DNA of 9,263 bases from an uncultured Eubacteriales bacterium (GCA_958405585.1 CATYEP010000066.1:1-9263); one strand, 5' to 3'. Positions 1 to 8,025 are shown, numbered from the stretch's first letter. Program-made: numbers and translations. Notes: generated from the letters alone by a model not told the origin.

Positions 1-1281
1 GCTTGCCGCAAATTCTTTGTCCAGCTCTTCCCCGACATATTCCACCAGATACTGCACCCCGTCGCGCGTGGCTGCTCCTTTTATGGAAAAATCATAGGAA
101 ACCACTTTCAATTCCGCTCCGACCGTAAAAGTGATCGTTTTGGTGAAATTCTTAAATTGCGCCGTTATCGTTACTTCACCTTCTGCCAGACAGGAAATTT
201 TTCCAGTCGAATCCACCGTCGCAACGGTATCGTCCGACGTCTTATAGACAGGGATCTCGTTCGCTCCTTCGTTCAATATCCACTCGATCTTCAGCGACTG
301 TCCGACTCTCAAGTCCTCGACCGCCGCCTGATTTCCAAGTTCCGCGCTCTCTGCTTCTACAATGCGCGTCCAGGATGTGCCGTCACAAAGAAAGCCGATA
401 TCTTCGTTAACCGCAAACACAGGTACATAACTTACACCCTCCGTTCCGTAGGACATAAAAGGTGCTCCCGTGTATGCCCACATGACAAAACCTTTTTTCA
501 ATACGAAATAATCGCCCGCCTGCGGATGCAAGGAATCATCGCCCTTGGTAACCGTGAGTTTCCCGTCCGCTGAAAGCCAGAAACGGTTGAATTCGTTTCC
601 TTCAGCATCGCTGTTGTATTCTACATAAGAGCTGATCCTTTCCCATGCAGCCACGTTGTCATCCGACCAATGTGCGCTGTCCATGGCGATCTGATTTGCA
701 CTGACCCCGCTGATACCGAAATCCACGTCAATACCGCCGGGATTGCGGTTCGTTACAGTAATATTTGTCAACGCAGAATCCAGGAAAGTGCCGACCCAGC
801 CGTCTTGCGTATACGTTACCGTATAATCTTGCGTAACATTGATACCCAGATCCGATCCGTCCCAGTTTTTAAAGGAGAATCCGGCAGAAATCGTGATCGA
901 ATCGCCGACGGCGTATTCCACTCCGCTCTCACTCGTCGTATCTTCCGCAAACGAGAAAGAAAGCTTCGGCAGAAAATCATTCCATGAATAAGAAACTTTG
1001 GAAAGCGTTCTCGTGCCGCCGTCCGCTTCCGAATAAGAAACTTTATCCGTCGTAAGACTTGTTACGTCGAACGGGTATTCCCCGAGGTTTTTGTTCACGA
1101 CAAATGTAACTTTGCCTCCTGCATCGTCCAGCGATTCCACACTCAAAAAGCGGAACGGATTTTCAATGGACGCATCTACACTGTCTGCTTTGACCTTTAT
1201 GACCGAAAACAAACATAAAATAATTGCCAGAACGAACGCCGATGACAAAGCAATCAGCATACTCATTCTTTTAGAACTCAT
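1..1281 (-). CDS. Secreted Big2 (bacterial Ig-like) domain protein, 3' end cut by window edge
   Basis: The reading frame is open from an ATG at 1281 down to base 1, giving 427 visible residues with no stop; the C-terminus lies outside the window. The start is fixed by AAGGAGG at 1293-1287, five bases upstream. Residues 4-8 are basic or polar, 9-28 form a hydrophobic segment, and a signal peptidase I-like VKA-D site follows at 30-33, so the protein is probably exported. Residues about 40-300 are rich in Ser, Thr, Val and aromatics in alternating beta-strand style; I do not recognise a family there. Residues about 329-388 match the Big2 pattern, with a YKTSDDTVATVDSTGKIS segment followed by AEGEVTITA. 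Big2 domains are common in adhesins and surface enzymes, so a wall-associated binding or scaffold role is possible, but no catalytic motif is visible. It is the last visible gene of the operon, 53 bases after the GH-like gene. Any sorting signal or enzymatic domain would be in the missing part. Confidence 0.85.
   Translation of the reverse strand, partial: MSSKRMSMLIALSSAFVLAIILCLFSVIKVKADSVDASIENPFRFLSVESLDDAGGKVTFVVNKNLGEYPFDVTSLTTDKVSYSEADGGTRTLSKVSYSWNDFLPKLSFSFAEDTTSESGVEYAVGDSITISAGFSFKNWDGSDLGINVTQDYTVTYTQDGWVGTFLDSALTNITVTNRNPGGIDVDFGISGVSANQIAMDSAHWSDDNVAAWERISSYVEYNSDAEGNEFNRFWLSADGKLTVTKGDDSLHPQAGDYFVLKKGFVMWAYTGAPFMSYGTEGVSYVPVFAVNEDIGFLCDGTSWTRIVEAESAELGNQAAVEDLRVGQSLKIEWILNEGANEIPVYKTSDDTVATVDSTGKISCLAEGEVTITAQFKNFTKTITFTVGAELKVVSYDFSIKGAATRDGVQYLVEYVGEELDKEFAAS
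986..1044 (-). repeat. 14-base in-frame direct repeat inside the Big2 protein gene
   Basis: The 14-mer gaataagaaacttt occurs at 986-999 and again at 1031-1044, 45 bases apart, which is exactly 15 codons. On the coding strand both copies encode KVSYS. It may be a short internal duplication or simply two similar beta strands; the sequence between the copies is not itself repeated. Confidence 0.5.
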
Positions 1282-1308
1282 AACTCCCTCCTTAAATTAT
1301 TATTTCCC

Positions 1309-1322
1309 CGCCGTATTCGGCG
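1309..1322 (-). other. Small GC-rich hairpin between the GH-like gene and the Big2 gene
   Basis: CGCCG (1309-1313) and CGGCG (1318-1322) are perfect inverted arms around a 4-base loop in the 53-base gap between two operon genes. On the transcribed (minus) strand it is followed by GGGAAATAATAATTTAAGG and then the ribosome-binding site, so it lacks the U-tract of an intrinsic terminator. It could act as an RNA-processing or stability element that sets different levels of the flanking proteins; that is inference. Confidence 0.4.
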
Positions 1323-1334
1323 AAAAATTTGTTC

Positions 1335-3332
1335 TTAGTATCCGTAAGCGTAATTCAGCCTGCCGATCGGTGCGGAATCACCCGTTACATAGTAATCCAT
1401 GATGTCCTTATAATTCGTCACGTTGTCCGCTACTTTGAACTCAAATGCAAAATTCTCTTCGCTCAGTCCCAACATGGAAAACGGTACCGTTATAAACATC
1501 TGATTTCCGGAAACACGCATATCCGCGCTTCCCACACTCGTCCAGTTCCAGCCTCCGACACTCTTTTCCACACTCGCTTTCCCTTCCGTCGGGGCACGAT
1601 TCAAAATAAAATCATACCCTTCCCAGCTCATTTCGCTCGTGCTCGCTCCCGTCTTGATCAGCACGTTCATCCAGTTTTCACCGCTCTCATAAGCCGTGAT
1701 ATCCTCTTTCGTCTGTATCAGAATATACAGATTCTGCGCATCGTGCACGACTTTTGTTTCGACAATATCATTTCGATTAGAGTAATCGCTGTACCATGTC
1801 CCGATCAGCCCCGCTTCTCTCGCCTCTTCCCTGATATCAAATCCGTAGAAATCACGCTCCCGCGCATCGCCGACCATGTCCTTATAGACAGCTTCGCAAT
1901 CATCAAACCCCGAAAAATCTTCCACCGTCTTGCTCTGCCAACTATACCCCGTATCTTTTACATCGCTGTACTTATACTTGCGGACATTCCGAACCAACTG
2001 CAGATAAAAATTATCCTTGTAATAATTTTTGTCCATCTCCATATCACGCGAAAACTGCGCATTGAAGTTGTCCACATACAGGACCTGATCGCCCGCGGGA
2101 TTGTACTTCCACGCCAGCCATTCGTTCCACGCCGTAACCGTGATCATCTCCACCGTTTTGCCCTGTTCTTCATACTTGAACACGGTATCCCACTGATCTT
2201 CTATATTTTTGCCGGCTTCCCAGTTTTCTTCGATGGCGTATTCTTCCTCGTTCCAGCCGCGCGAACTCCTGCCGTCCGCTTCCCGACCGTAATGCACGTA
2301 TGCCGAATAAGAAGTTTCCGTCGCTCCGTGCTGCGCCACATTCACATTGACCATTTTGTTTTCTTCAAAATAGAAATTGTCTTTGTCCGACCAGTCCATC
2401 CACGGAAACCCGTCCGGCTGAGACGCCATGCTCGGCCATTGCGATTCGCGAACATCAAAATATTCCATCATGTCCGCATCGATATCCACACGATTTGCTC
2501 CCGTCTGATCCGTTCCTTTATTTTCCGATGTCGTCCCGATGATCATCGGCTTGCCGTAAGGTGCAAACCAGATAGAATCATATTTTCCGCTCGCATAAAA
2601 ATTGTTGTAGATCTTGCGCACCTGCTCGCCCGATTTCTGATTGGTATAAAACACGACTTTCGGCACGTCCCAGCCCTGTTCAGACAAAGCCAGGATCGTA
2701 TCCAGAAGCACGTATGTCGGTCTGCTCAGTTCCTGATTTTTCGGATCGGAAGGATCAGAAACAAAATTCGTGTTTTCATTTTCGGCGTAGTCGTATTCAT
2801 TGGTCGTGTCCAGGAAAATATAATCCACGTCCGCCATGGTCAGAAGTTCGATATGCCGCGTAATGACCCAGGAATCCGCCGTGTTGTAATATCCGTACAG
2901 CGGTTCGTTCGTCCAATGCACATAGTTTGTGGGACTTTCCATCCCGTTCGGATACCCCGCCTGTGCGTTTTCCGTTCCGGGAACTTTCTGACCCAACCCA
3001 TAGGATGAATCAAAAACAGCCGAAGCACCCGTTTCCGTTTGCTGCAATTTCGTCACATCGTACACGCCCGCCGACGACAAATGCGTCCCCAGCCACAGAA
3101 AATAAAATACCCCCACATACCGCTCATGATCTGTCTTTTGCTTGTGCATGGGCGTAATTTCCCGTCCCAACCGATCCACCGAGGCAAAACTCGCTTTGGT
3201 AAAATCATAGTCGTCCAGCCCGCGCTTCGCCTGCGTATCGTTGTTCGTGCCGCCGCCCGTACATCCCGTCAAAATACCGAGACATGCGCACAACACCACC
3301 GCCAAAATTCTGAGCAATCTGTTCTTTTTCAT
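1335..3332 (-). CDS. Lipoprotein with GH71/GH99-like (alpha/beta)8 domain and C-terminal beta domain
   Basis: A 665-residue protein starting at ATG 3332, with AAGGAGG at 3343-3337. The signal peptide ends in an LTGC lipobox, with Cys24 predicted to be lipidated. Residues about 70-450 resemble the GH71/GH99-like barrel group: strand-like YVGVFYFLW (72-80), DVDYIFLDTTN (168-178), PKVVFYTN (224-231), a GKPMIIG segment (260-266), and MITVTAWNEW (396-405). Known GH99 enzymes are endo-alpha-mannosidases or mannanases with two Glu residues in a NEWxE-type motif. Here the first is Glu404, but the position three residues later is Ala407. Residues about 470-665, with DAQNLYILIQT near 531 and later beta strands, look like a CBM9/DOMON-type carbohydrate-binding beta-sandwich; this is a weaker call. 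The gene starts 18 bases after the second permease gene and is the likely glycan-active component of the operon. The family call rests on motif recall, and the substrate is unknown. Confidence 0.75.
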   Translation of the reverse strand: MKKNRLLRILAVVLCACLGILTGCTGGGTNNDTQAKRGLDDYDFTKASFASVDRLGREITPMHKQKTDHERYVGVFYFLWLGTHLSSAGVYDVTKLQQTETGASAVFDSSYGLGQKVPGTENAQAGYPNGMESPTNYVHWTNEPLYGYYNTADSWVITRHIELLTMADVDYIFLDTTNEYDYAENENTNFVSDPSDPKNQELSRPTYVLLDTILALSEQGWDVPKVVFYTNQKSGEQVRKIYNNFYASGKYDSIWFAPYGKPMIIGTTSENKGTDQTGANRVDIDADMMEYFDVRESQWPSMASQPDGFPWMDWSDKDNFYFEENKMVNVNVAQHGATETSYSAYVHYGREADGRSSRGWNEEEYAIEENWEAGKNIEDQWDTVFKYEEQGKTVEMITVTAWNEWLAWKYNPAGDQVLYVDNFNAQFSRDMEMDKNYYKDNFYLQLVRNVRKYKYSDVKDTGYSWQSKTVEDFSGFDDCEAVYKDMVGDARERDFYGFDIREEAREAGLIGTWYSDYSNRNDIVETKVVHDAQNLYILIQTKEDITAYESGENWMNVLIKTGASTSEMSWEGYDFILNRAPTEGKASVEKSVGGWNWTSVGSADMRVSGNQMFITVPFSMLGLSEENFAFEFKVADNVTNYKDIMDYYVTGDSAPIGRLNYAYGY

Positions 3333-3350
3333 CTCTCCTCCTTTCCTGTT

Positions 3351-4211
3351 TCAGCCTTTCAGCCCCGCAGTCTGTATCCCTTCGATAAGATATTTCTGGA
3401 ATACCGCAAACAATACCGTAGGCACAAGCGACGTGATCGTCGCCGCCGCAAAGATCCATTCGGGATGAACCGAGTTCGTTTCCCGCCCCGTCATTTCATA
3501 AAGCGCATAGGCAAGAGTATAGGGTGCATCCACACTGTTGTTATACATGGAAGGCGTCAGATAATCCCCCCACGACCCGATAAACGAAGTCACCGCAAGA
3601 TAGATAAGGATCGGCGCGCAAAGGGGCGCACAGATCACAAAACAGCGCACGAGCGCATTCGCCCCGTCCAGCTTTGCACTTTCTTCCAGCTCGCGCGGAA
3701 CCCCCATCAGAAACTGACGCGCCAAAAATACGTTCATGGCTCCCGAAAAAAAGATCCCGGGAAGAAAGAGCGGCAGCAGCGTATTCGTCATCTGCAGATC
3801 ATTGTATACAACGTATAACGGAACCTGCGTTACGATACCGGGAAGGATCGCCGTAAGCATCATCAGCGAAAACATGAAGCCTTTGCCGATCCACTCCAGC
3901 TTGGCAAACGCATAGGACGCGATCATTGTGGATAACGGTATGCTGACACATACGATCGCACAGACGATCAGACTGTACACGAGCGGCATACCGTAACCGC
4001 CGTCACTGAACGCATGCGCATAGTTGACAAAATGCAGACCATCCGTCCAATAATGCATATAGGAATCCAGGATCCACTCGTTGGACATAAGCCCACGGTT
4101 GATCATAAACAGATACGGAAACAACAATACCGCCGCAATCAACACAAGAATGATGTATAATACGGTCCGGACTATAGTGCCCCGGATAATATGTTTCTGA
4201 TTAGTTGTCAT
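3351..4211 (-). CDS. Carbohydrate ABC transporter permease, MalG/UgpE type (CUT1)
   Basis: A 286-residue inner-membrane protein with about six hydrophobic segments (near 14-35, 76-100, 109-131, 140-165, 196-215 and 254-272). The cytoplasmic EAA loop, where the ATPase docks, is seen at about 174-196 as ELEESAKLDGAN followed by a CAP in place of the usual LP. SWGDYLTP (213-220) and the C-terminal QKYLIEGIQTAGLKG are characteristic of MalG-like permeases of sugar importers. The ATG at 4211 overlaps the end of the preceding permease gene by 11 bases and has only a weak Shine-Dalgarno, so translational coupling is likely. With the partner permease it should form the membrane channel for the sugar delivered by the binding lipoprotein. 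Length is normal for the family. Confidence 0.93.
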   Translation of the reverse strand: MTTNQKHIIRGTIVRTVLYIILVLIAAVLLFPYLFMINRGLMSNEWILDSYMHYWTDGLHFVNYAHAFSDGGYGMPLVYSLIVCAIVCVSIPLSTMIASYAFAKLEWIGKGFMFSLMMLTAILPGIVTQVPLYVVYNDLQMTNTLLPLFLPGIFFSGAMNVFLARQFLMGVPRELEESAKLDGANALVRCFVICAPLCAPILIYLAVTSFIGSWGDYLTPSMYNNSVDAPYTLAYALYEMTGRETNSVHPEWIFAAATITSLVPTVLFAVFQKYLIEGIQTAGLKG

Positions 4212-5169
4212 ATTGCACCCATTTATTCGTCTTGAACAGGAACGCCGTCAGCACCCCTACAACGACTACCAATACCCATGCCAGCGCACATGCGTAACCC
4301 ATATTCGTTCTGCGGAACGCTTCATGATAGATCTTTAACCCGAACATATACGTCGATTCATTGTTTCCGAGACCGTCGTTGGGCGCAAACGTAAGCGTTC
4401 CGTTGAACTGAAGCGTTACAATGAATGTCGTGATCAGATTATAAAAGATCATCGGCGTGGACATCGGAAGCGTGATCGAAAAGAATTTGCGCATCGTGTT
4501 TGCGCCGTCGATCTCAGCCGCCTCGTACAGCTGTTTGGGAATATTCTTGAATTGCGCCAGCCAGACGATCGTCCCGCCGCCCAGGCTCCACAGATTCATC
4601 AGAACGATCGATCCGATCGCTGTAAAATTTTCCGCATAGAAAAACGGACTCATCGGAAGATTCAGGCTCTGCAGGATCTGGTTGAACAACCCCGGCGTTT
4701 CAAGATTGTAACGCATGATATAACTCCACACGATACCGCTGACGATCGCAGGCATCGTGCAGGGAAGATAATATAACACACGGAAAACTTTGATCCCCTT
4801 CAGATTCACATTCAGAAGGAGCGCCAGAAGATACGAACCTGCCATCACCACGGGAATGTTCACACACGCAAACAACAGCGTGTTTACAACGACCTTCCCC
4901 ACTTCCGAATCCCTCGTAAAGATCTTGACATAATTATCAAATCCGACAAAATCAAACACCGAAATAATGTCGTATTCGTGAAAGGAATAATAAAAAGACT
5001 GGATGATCGGAAAAAGCGTGAACATACAGATGCCGAACGTCATCGGCAAAATAAACAGCCAGCCCGTAATACTGTTCCTGATTTTCTTTTTCAGCGTGCC
5101 GGGAGAGGGAAGCAGCGTACAGCTTTTCAGCTTCGCTCCCTCACGGCATTCCGTTTTTTCCGCAATCAT
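4201..5169 (-). CDS. Carbohydrate ABC transporter permease, MalF/UgpA type (CUT1)
   Basis: A 322-residue protein from ATG 5169. The frame can be extended to 5217, but that start would lie deep inside the binding-protein gene; the chosen ATG shares one base with that gene's TGA (TGATG), a classic coupling junction, with GGAGG about 13 bases upstream. Hydrophobic segments are near 36-60, 95-120, 127-150, 185-205, 237-257 and 291-312. The EAA loop for the ATPase is clear at about 214-235 (LYEAAEIDGANTMRKFF, then ITLP). WLFILP near 37-42 and VLYYLP near 131-136 are typical of the MalF/UgpA group. The roughly 30-residue polar N-terminal tail with two Cys residues is a little longer than usual. It pairs with the downstream permease; no ATPase gene is present in the window, so a shared MsmK/UgpC-type ATPase is expected elsewhere. 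Confidence 0.93.
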   Translation of the reverse strand: MIAEKTECREGAKLKSCTLLPSPGTLKKKIRNSITGWLFILPMTFGICMFTLFPIIQSFYYSFHEYDIISVFDFVGFDNYVKIFTRDSEVGKVVVNTLLFACVNIPVVMAGSYLLALLLNVNLKGIKVFRVLYYLPCTMPAIVSGIVWSYIMRYNLETPGLFNQILQSLNLPMSPFFYAENFTAIGSIVLMNLWSLGGGTIVWLAQFKNIPKQLYEAAEIDGANTMRKFFSITLPMSTPMIFYNLITTFIVTLQFNGTLTFAPNDGLGNNESTYMFGLKIYHEAFRRTNMGYACALAWVLVVVVGVLTAFLFKTNKWVQYDN

Positions 5170-6593
5170 CAAAGTGCTATCGCCTCCGCCAGATCTTCCG
5201 CAACCGTATCGATACACTTCTCCACCGATTTCACGGATGATCCCATCGTCATAGGATCGACAAGGTTCTTCATGAAATTCTGAAGCGCTCTGTAAATGTC
5301 AAAAGTCGCCGAAGGATCCTGCGTAATAAAGAATTTGGAAGAAACTTTGTATTCGTCCCACTGCAGCCATGCGTCAAGATTGATATTTTCAAAACCCTTC
5401 GACCACTGTTTCTCCTCCGCAAGATCGATTCGGATGGAAGGAGTCGCAAGACCCGCATTGATCAGAGCCATCTGCCCGTCATACGAAATCATATACTTCA
5501 GGAATGCCCAGGCAAGATCTCTCTGCTCTCCGCTCGTCGTGGAACTGATTCCCCATCCGGCGAAACCGCAGCCGATCGAGGGATTCTCCCCGATCAGAGG
5601 AAAAGGCAAAGCGTCGAACTTGCCGTTTACACCGGCATTCAGCGCCATGCTCGCAGGGCCGCTCGAAGAAAAATGAAACGCCACTTTACCATTGGAAAAC
5701 TGCGAACCCGATGTCGTACTGCGCATGATCCTGCCTTCGTTGTAAAGATCTCGCAGCATGTTTGCCATCTCCAGCGTCTCTTCCGAATCAATCGTAATGT
5801 TTCCGTCTTCATCAAATGCCTGCGAACCGTACGACTCCATCACTGCATTGAACACTGCTTCCCAGTCAAAATCGCCCTGCAATGCATAGGCATTTCCGTA
5901 ACCTGCCGCAACTCCCTCATCGCTGAGAATAAATGTATTTACTTCCTCGCACAGCGACACAAGATCATCCCACGTAAAAGGATTCTCTTCCGTACTCTGT
6001 AAGCGCACATCATCCAAAGAAATCCCCGCCGCCTGCAAAAATTCCGTATTGTAATAGGTCACGACCGAGTCCATCGAACGGGGAACTACGTAACGTTTGC
6101 CTTCGTACATGCTCATATCGAAAAAGGATTTATAATAATCCGTTTCTAAGCTCAGCCCTTCCGCTCCGTTCGTATCTTTATAAAGCTGTTCCTCCGCTGC
6201 ATAATAAGGTTCCAGACTTACAATGCAATTCTTGGAAACCAGATAATAATAATAAACCGTGTTGGTATAGAACAAGTCGGGCACCTCCCCCGATGCGATC
6301 GCACTGCTGATAGATTCCGCATACTTGGAATCAGAGATCGCACGGCGGTCATACTCAATGGTAACGTTCGGATACAATTCATTAAAACCCGGAATAAGCG
6401 CGTCCATGTATTTCTCTTCCTGTCCGCCGTCCGTATTCGGAATAAGAATCCGCAGCGTGGCCGTGATATTCTTATCAATGTCCAGATTTACTTCGTAATC
6501 ATCATTTTCTTTATCCATGATATTAGGGCGGCAAGCCGAGAATATACCCAGCGCCATTACCAATACCAGCAACCCACACAGAATTTTTTTCAT
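5169..6593 (-). CDS. ABC transporter sugar-binding lipoprotein (family 1 extracellular solute-binding protein)
   Basis: A 474-residue protein from ATG 6593, chosen because AAGGAGG lies six bases upstream and a typical lipoprotein signal follows; a 12-codon upstream extension of the frame covers the ribosome-binding site and the previous gene's stop. The signal peptide ends in IFSAC, with Cys21 the likely lipidation site; Phe at lipobox -3 is slightly atypical. Residues about 46-470 have the family 1 binding-protein layout: TATLRILIP (44-52), a helix leading to FNELYPNVTIEY (70-81), VPDLFYTN (104-111), VVTYYNTEFLQAAGI (177-191), TWDDLVSLCEEV (207-218), NGKVAFHFSSSG (301-312), FAGWGISS (344-351) and AWAFLKYM (361-368). 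It should capture the imported saccharide at the cell surface and pass it to the two permeases encoded immediately downstream. The Tyr run at 114-117 may contribute to ring stacking, which is speculative. The ligand cannot be inferred. Confidence 0.93.
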   Translation of the reverse strand: MKKILCGLLVLVMALGIFSACRPNIMDKENDDYEVNLDIDKNITATLRILIPNTDGGQEEKYMDALIPGFNELYPNVTIEYDRRAISDSKYAESISSAIASGEVPDLFYTNTVYYYYLVSKNCIVSLEPYYAAEEQLYKDTNGAEGLSLETDYYKSFFDMSMYEGKRYVVPRSMDSVVTYYNTEFLQAAGISLDDVRLQSTEENPFTWDDLVSLCEEVNTFILSDEGVAAGYGNAYALQGDFDWEAVFNAVMESYGSQAFDEDGNITIDSEETLEMANMLRDLYNEGRIMRSTTSGSQFSNGKVAFHFSSSGPASMALNAGVNGKFDALPFPLIGENPSIGCGFAGWGISSTTSGEQRDLAWAFLKYMISYDGQMALINAGLATPSIRIDLAEEKQWSKGFENINLDAWLQWDEYKVSSKFFITQDPSATFDIYRALQNFMKNLVDPMTMGSSVKSVEKCIDTVAEDLAEAIAL

Positions 6594-6599
6594 AACGTT

Positions 6600-6606
6600 C
6601 CTCCTT
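6600..6606 (-). promoter_or_regulatory. Ribosome-binding site deciding the binding-protein start
   Basis: On the minus strand AAGGAGG lies six bases before ATG 6593 and overlaps none of the upstream gene beyond its TAA at 6609-6607. The 13-base gap between the two genes consists almost entirely of this site. Confidence 0.85.
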
Positions 6607-7860
6607 TTATTCTTTATCCGTCTTATCAAAATCGATCAGTGCCGACAGTATGTTCATCGCATAATACCGATGAATAAAATCGTTCGGATGATTCGCATTG
6701 TTCCCTGCTATCTCATAGTAATTTTTCGTCTTCAGCATATCCAGGCACCCCTCGTACATGCTGACATACGCTACATCCAGATAATCCGTCTGCGCAACGA
6801 TCTCCTGCAGATTCTGACAGATCAGTTGATGACAATACGCAGACTTCACCAGCTCATTGGACGGGAACGGCGCCACCAAAAGAATCTGACATTCACTGTT
6901 CACCGATTTGGCCGTACTGATTATCGCGGAAATATTAGATTTATAAGAATTGCCCTCCAGCGAGTCGAGCGTATCGTTCGTCCCAAACGCAATGATGAGA
7001 AAATCGGGCGAAGCCGCGGCAACTGCCGCAAGTTGCTCTTCCGATGCCGCCCACTCACTGTCCTTCCCGCCGACGGAAATATTGGTATACTCCACTTCTA
7101 CTCCGCCGTAAATCTCCAGCCCGGCTTTCACCAGCTTCGCGTACGGAGGACTGTACGGCGCATGAATCCAAAGCTCGCTTGAAGAATGTCCTTCCGAAAT
7201 ACTGTCGCCAAAGACAAGCATTTTGATCTTTTCCTTGCCTGCAATCTTTTCAGAAAGTCCGTACAGACTCTCGCTGTACTCTGTCACCTTGGTTCGGTCG
7301 ACCTGCGCCGGATCATAAACATAAGTCACGTGAATGTAGTTTTTGTAGATCAGCCCCGTTTCCGTGTACATTACACTGTTCCCTTCGCCAATCATCTGAT
7401 AACCTGTCCCTGCGTTCCCCTCCGGATATTCCGCAGGAACATTCTCGCCCCGCGACCATTCATCTTTAAAAACAGGAATGGAACTGCCCTCGGGCAATGT
7501 GATCGTGTTACCCTCGACCACATAATCCACACCTTCCGTATATTCCTTTTCCAACGTCCAGTCACGCACGGACACGATGCGCAATGCATCGTAAAGAAGA
7601 TGTCCTTCCGTCTTCCCGTCCTTTTCTACAACCATCAGCTGTTCATTGTATATCACATTGCCAAGCCAATAGGGACGGATCCGCTGTTCTTCGGTATAGG
7701 TATAAGTCAAGTTGTTTGTATCCTCCTCATAAAATGGTAATTCCGTTGCGTCAAAATCCTCCGTTGTATCCCCGCCAGAAGGTTTTCTGTCTCCTGAACA
7801 GCCGACAAAACACAAAAGAAATGCCGCTACTGCCAATGCTATCGCAATTTTTTTTATCAT
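6607..7860 (-). CDS. Secreted SGNH/GDSL-type esterase lipoprotein
   Basis: A 417-residue protein starting at ATG 7860, with AAGGAG six bases upstream; a further TTG start at 7878 would overlap that site. The signal peptide ends in FVGC, with Cys21 the predicted lipid anchor. The catalytic domain occupies about 211-412. Block I is LVFGDSISEG with nucleophile Ser220, block II has NISVGGKDS with oxyanion-hole glycine(s) near 264-265, block III is FGTND with Asn295, and block V is HPNDFIH with Asp394 and His397. These are all SGNH hallmarks, so it is probably an active O-acyl esterase; carbohydrate de-acetylation fits the operon but is inference. Residues about 40-195 form an N-terminal beta-rich domain containing EGVDYVVEGNTITL and GSSIP, a pattern I associate with secreted SGNH proteins of gut and environmental bacteria. 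It is first in the operon, 13 bases before the binding-protein gene. Confidence 0.9.
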   Translation of the reverse strand: MIKKIAIALAVAAFLLCFVGCSGDRKPSGGDTTEDFDATELPFYEEDTNNLTYTYTEEQRIRPYWLGNVIYNEQLMVVEKDGKTEGHLLYDALRIVSVRDWTLEKEYTEGVDYVVEGNTITLPEGSSIPVFKDEWSRGENVPAEYPEGNAGTGYQMIGEGNSVMYTETGLIYKNYIHVTYVYDPAQVDRTKVTEYSESLYGLSEKIAGKEKIKMLVFGDSISEGHSSSELWIHAPYSPPYAKLVKAGLEIYGGVEVEYTNISVGGKDSEWAASEEQLAAVAAASPDFLIIAFGTNDTLDSLEGNSYKSNISAIISTAKSVNSECQILLVAPFPSNELVKSAYCHQLICQNLQEIVAQTDYLDVAYVSMYEGCLDMLKTKNYYEIAGNNANHPNDFIHRYYAMNILSALIDFDKTDKE

Positions 7861-7866
7861 CTCTGT

Positions 7867-7872
7867 CTCCTT
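7867..7872 (-). promoter_or_regulatory. Ribosome-binding site deciding the esterase start
   Basis: AAGGAG on the minus strand, six bases before ATG 7860. It supports this ATG over the upstream in-frame TTG at 7878. Confidence 0.8.
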
Positions 7873-7996
7873 AACCAAAAGATAATATTGATCCTTTTCT
7901 GATTTACGGCATTATTTTATCACACCGCACCCACGTTGAACATAGAGAAATCCTATTTATACTTGTAAAAATCCCACATCTTATTCAATCCTCCCC

Positions 7997-8025
7997 TTGA
8001 CAAATTTATCTTTTGCATATACAAT
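7997..8025 (+). promoter_or_regulatory. SigA-type promoter for the AraC-family regulator gene
   Basis: TTGACA at 7997-8002, a 17-base spacer and TACAAT at 8020-8025: a full-consensus -35, optimal spacing and a -10 one base off TATAAT. Expected transcription start is about 8032, leaving a leader of about 43 bases with AAGGTG at 8062-8067 before ATG 8075. Confidence 0.75.

Noticed and set aside
1329..3008. A 559-codon plus-strand open frame opposite the GH-like lipoprotein gene
   Set aside because: Its translation is rich in Arg, His, Ile and Phe with no domain, signal or ribosome-binding site, and the minus-strand frame has a lipobox, family motifs and operon spacing. It is a shadow of codon bias on the opposite strand.
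3039..3818. A 259-codon plus-strand frame across the junction of the GH-like gene and the second permease gene
   Set aside because: Strongly basic, low-complexity translation that crosses two well-supported minus-strand genes and their ribosome-binding site.
5170..5217. A 16-codon N-terminal extension of the first permease
   Set aside because: It overlaps the conserved end of the binding-protein gene, and the internal ATG at 5169 forms a standard TGATG coupling junction.
6517..7182. A 221-codon plus-strand frame opposite the esterase gene
   Set aside because: The minus strand has all SGNH blocks in order; the plus-strand product has no recognisable motif and no ribosome-binding site.
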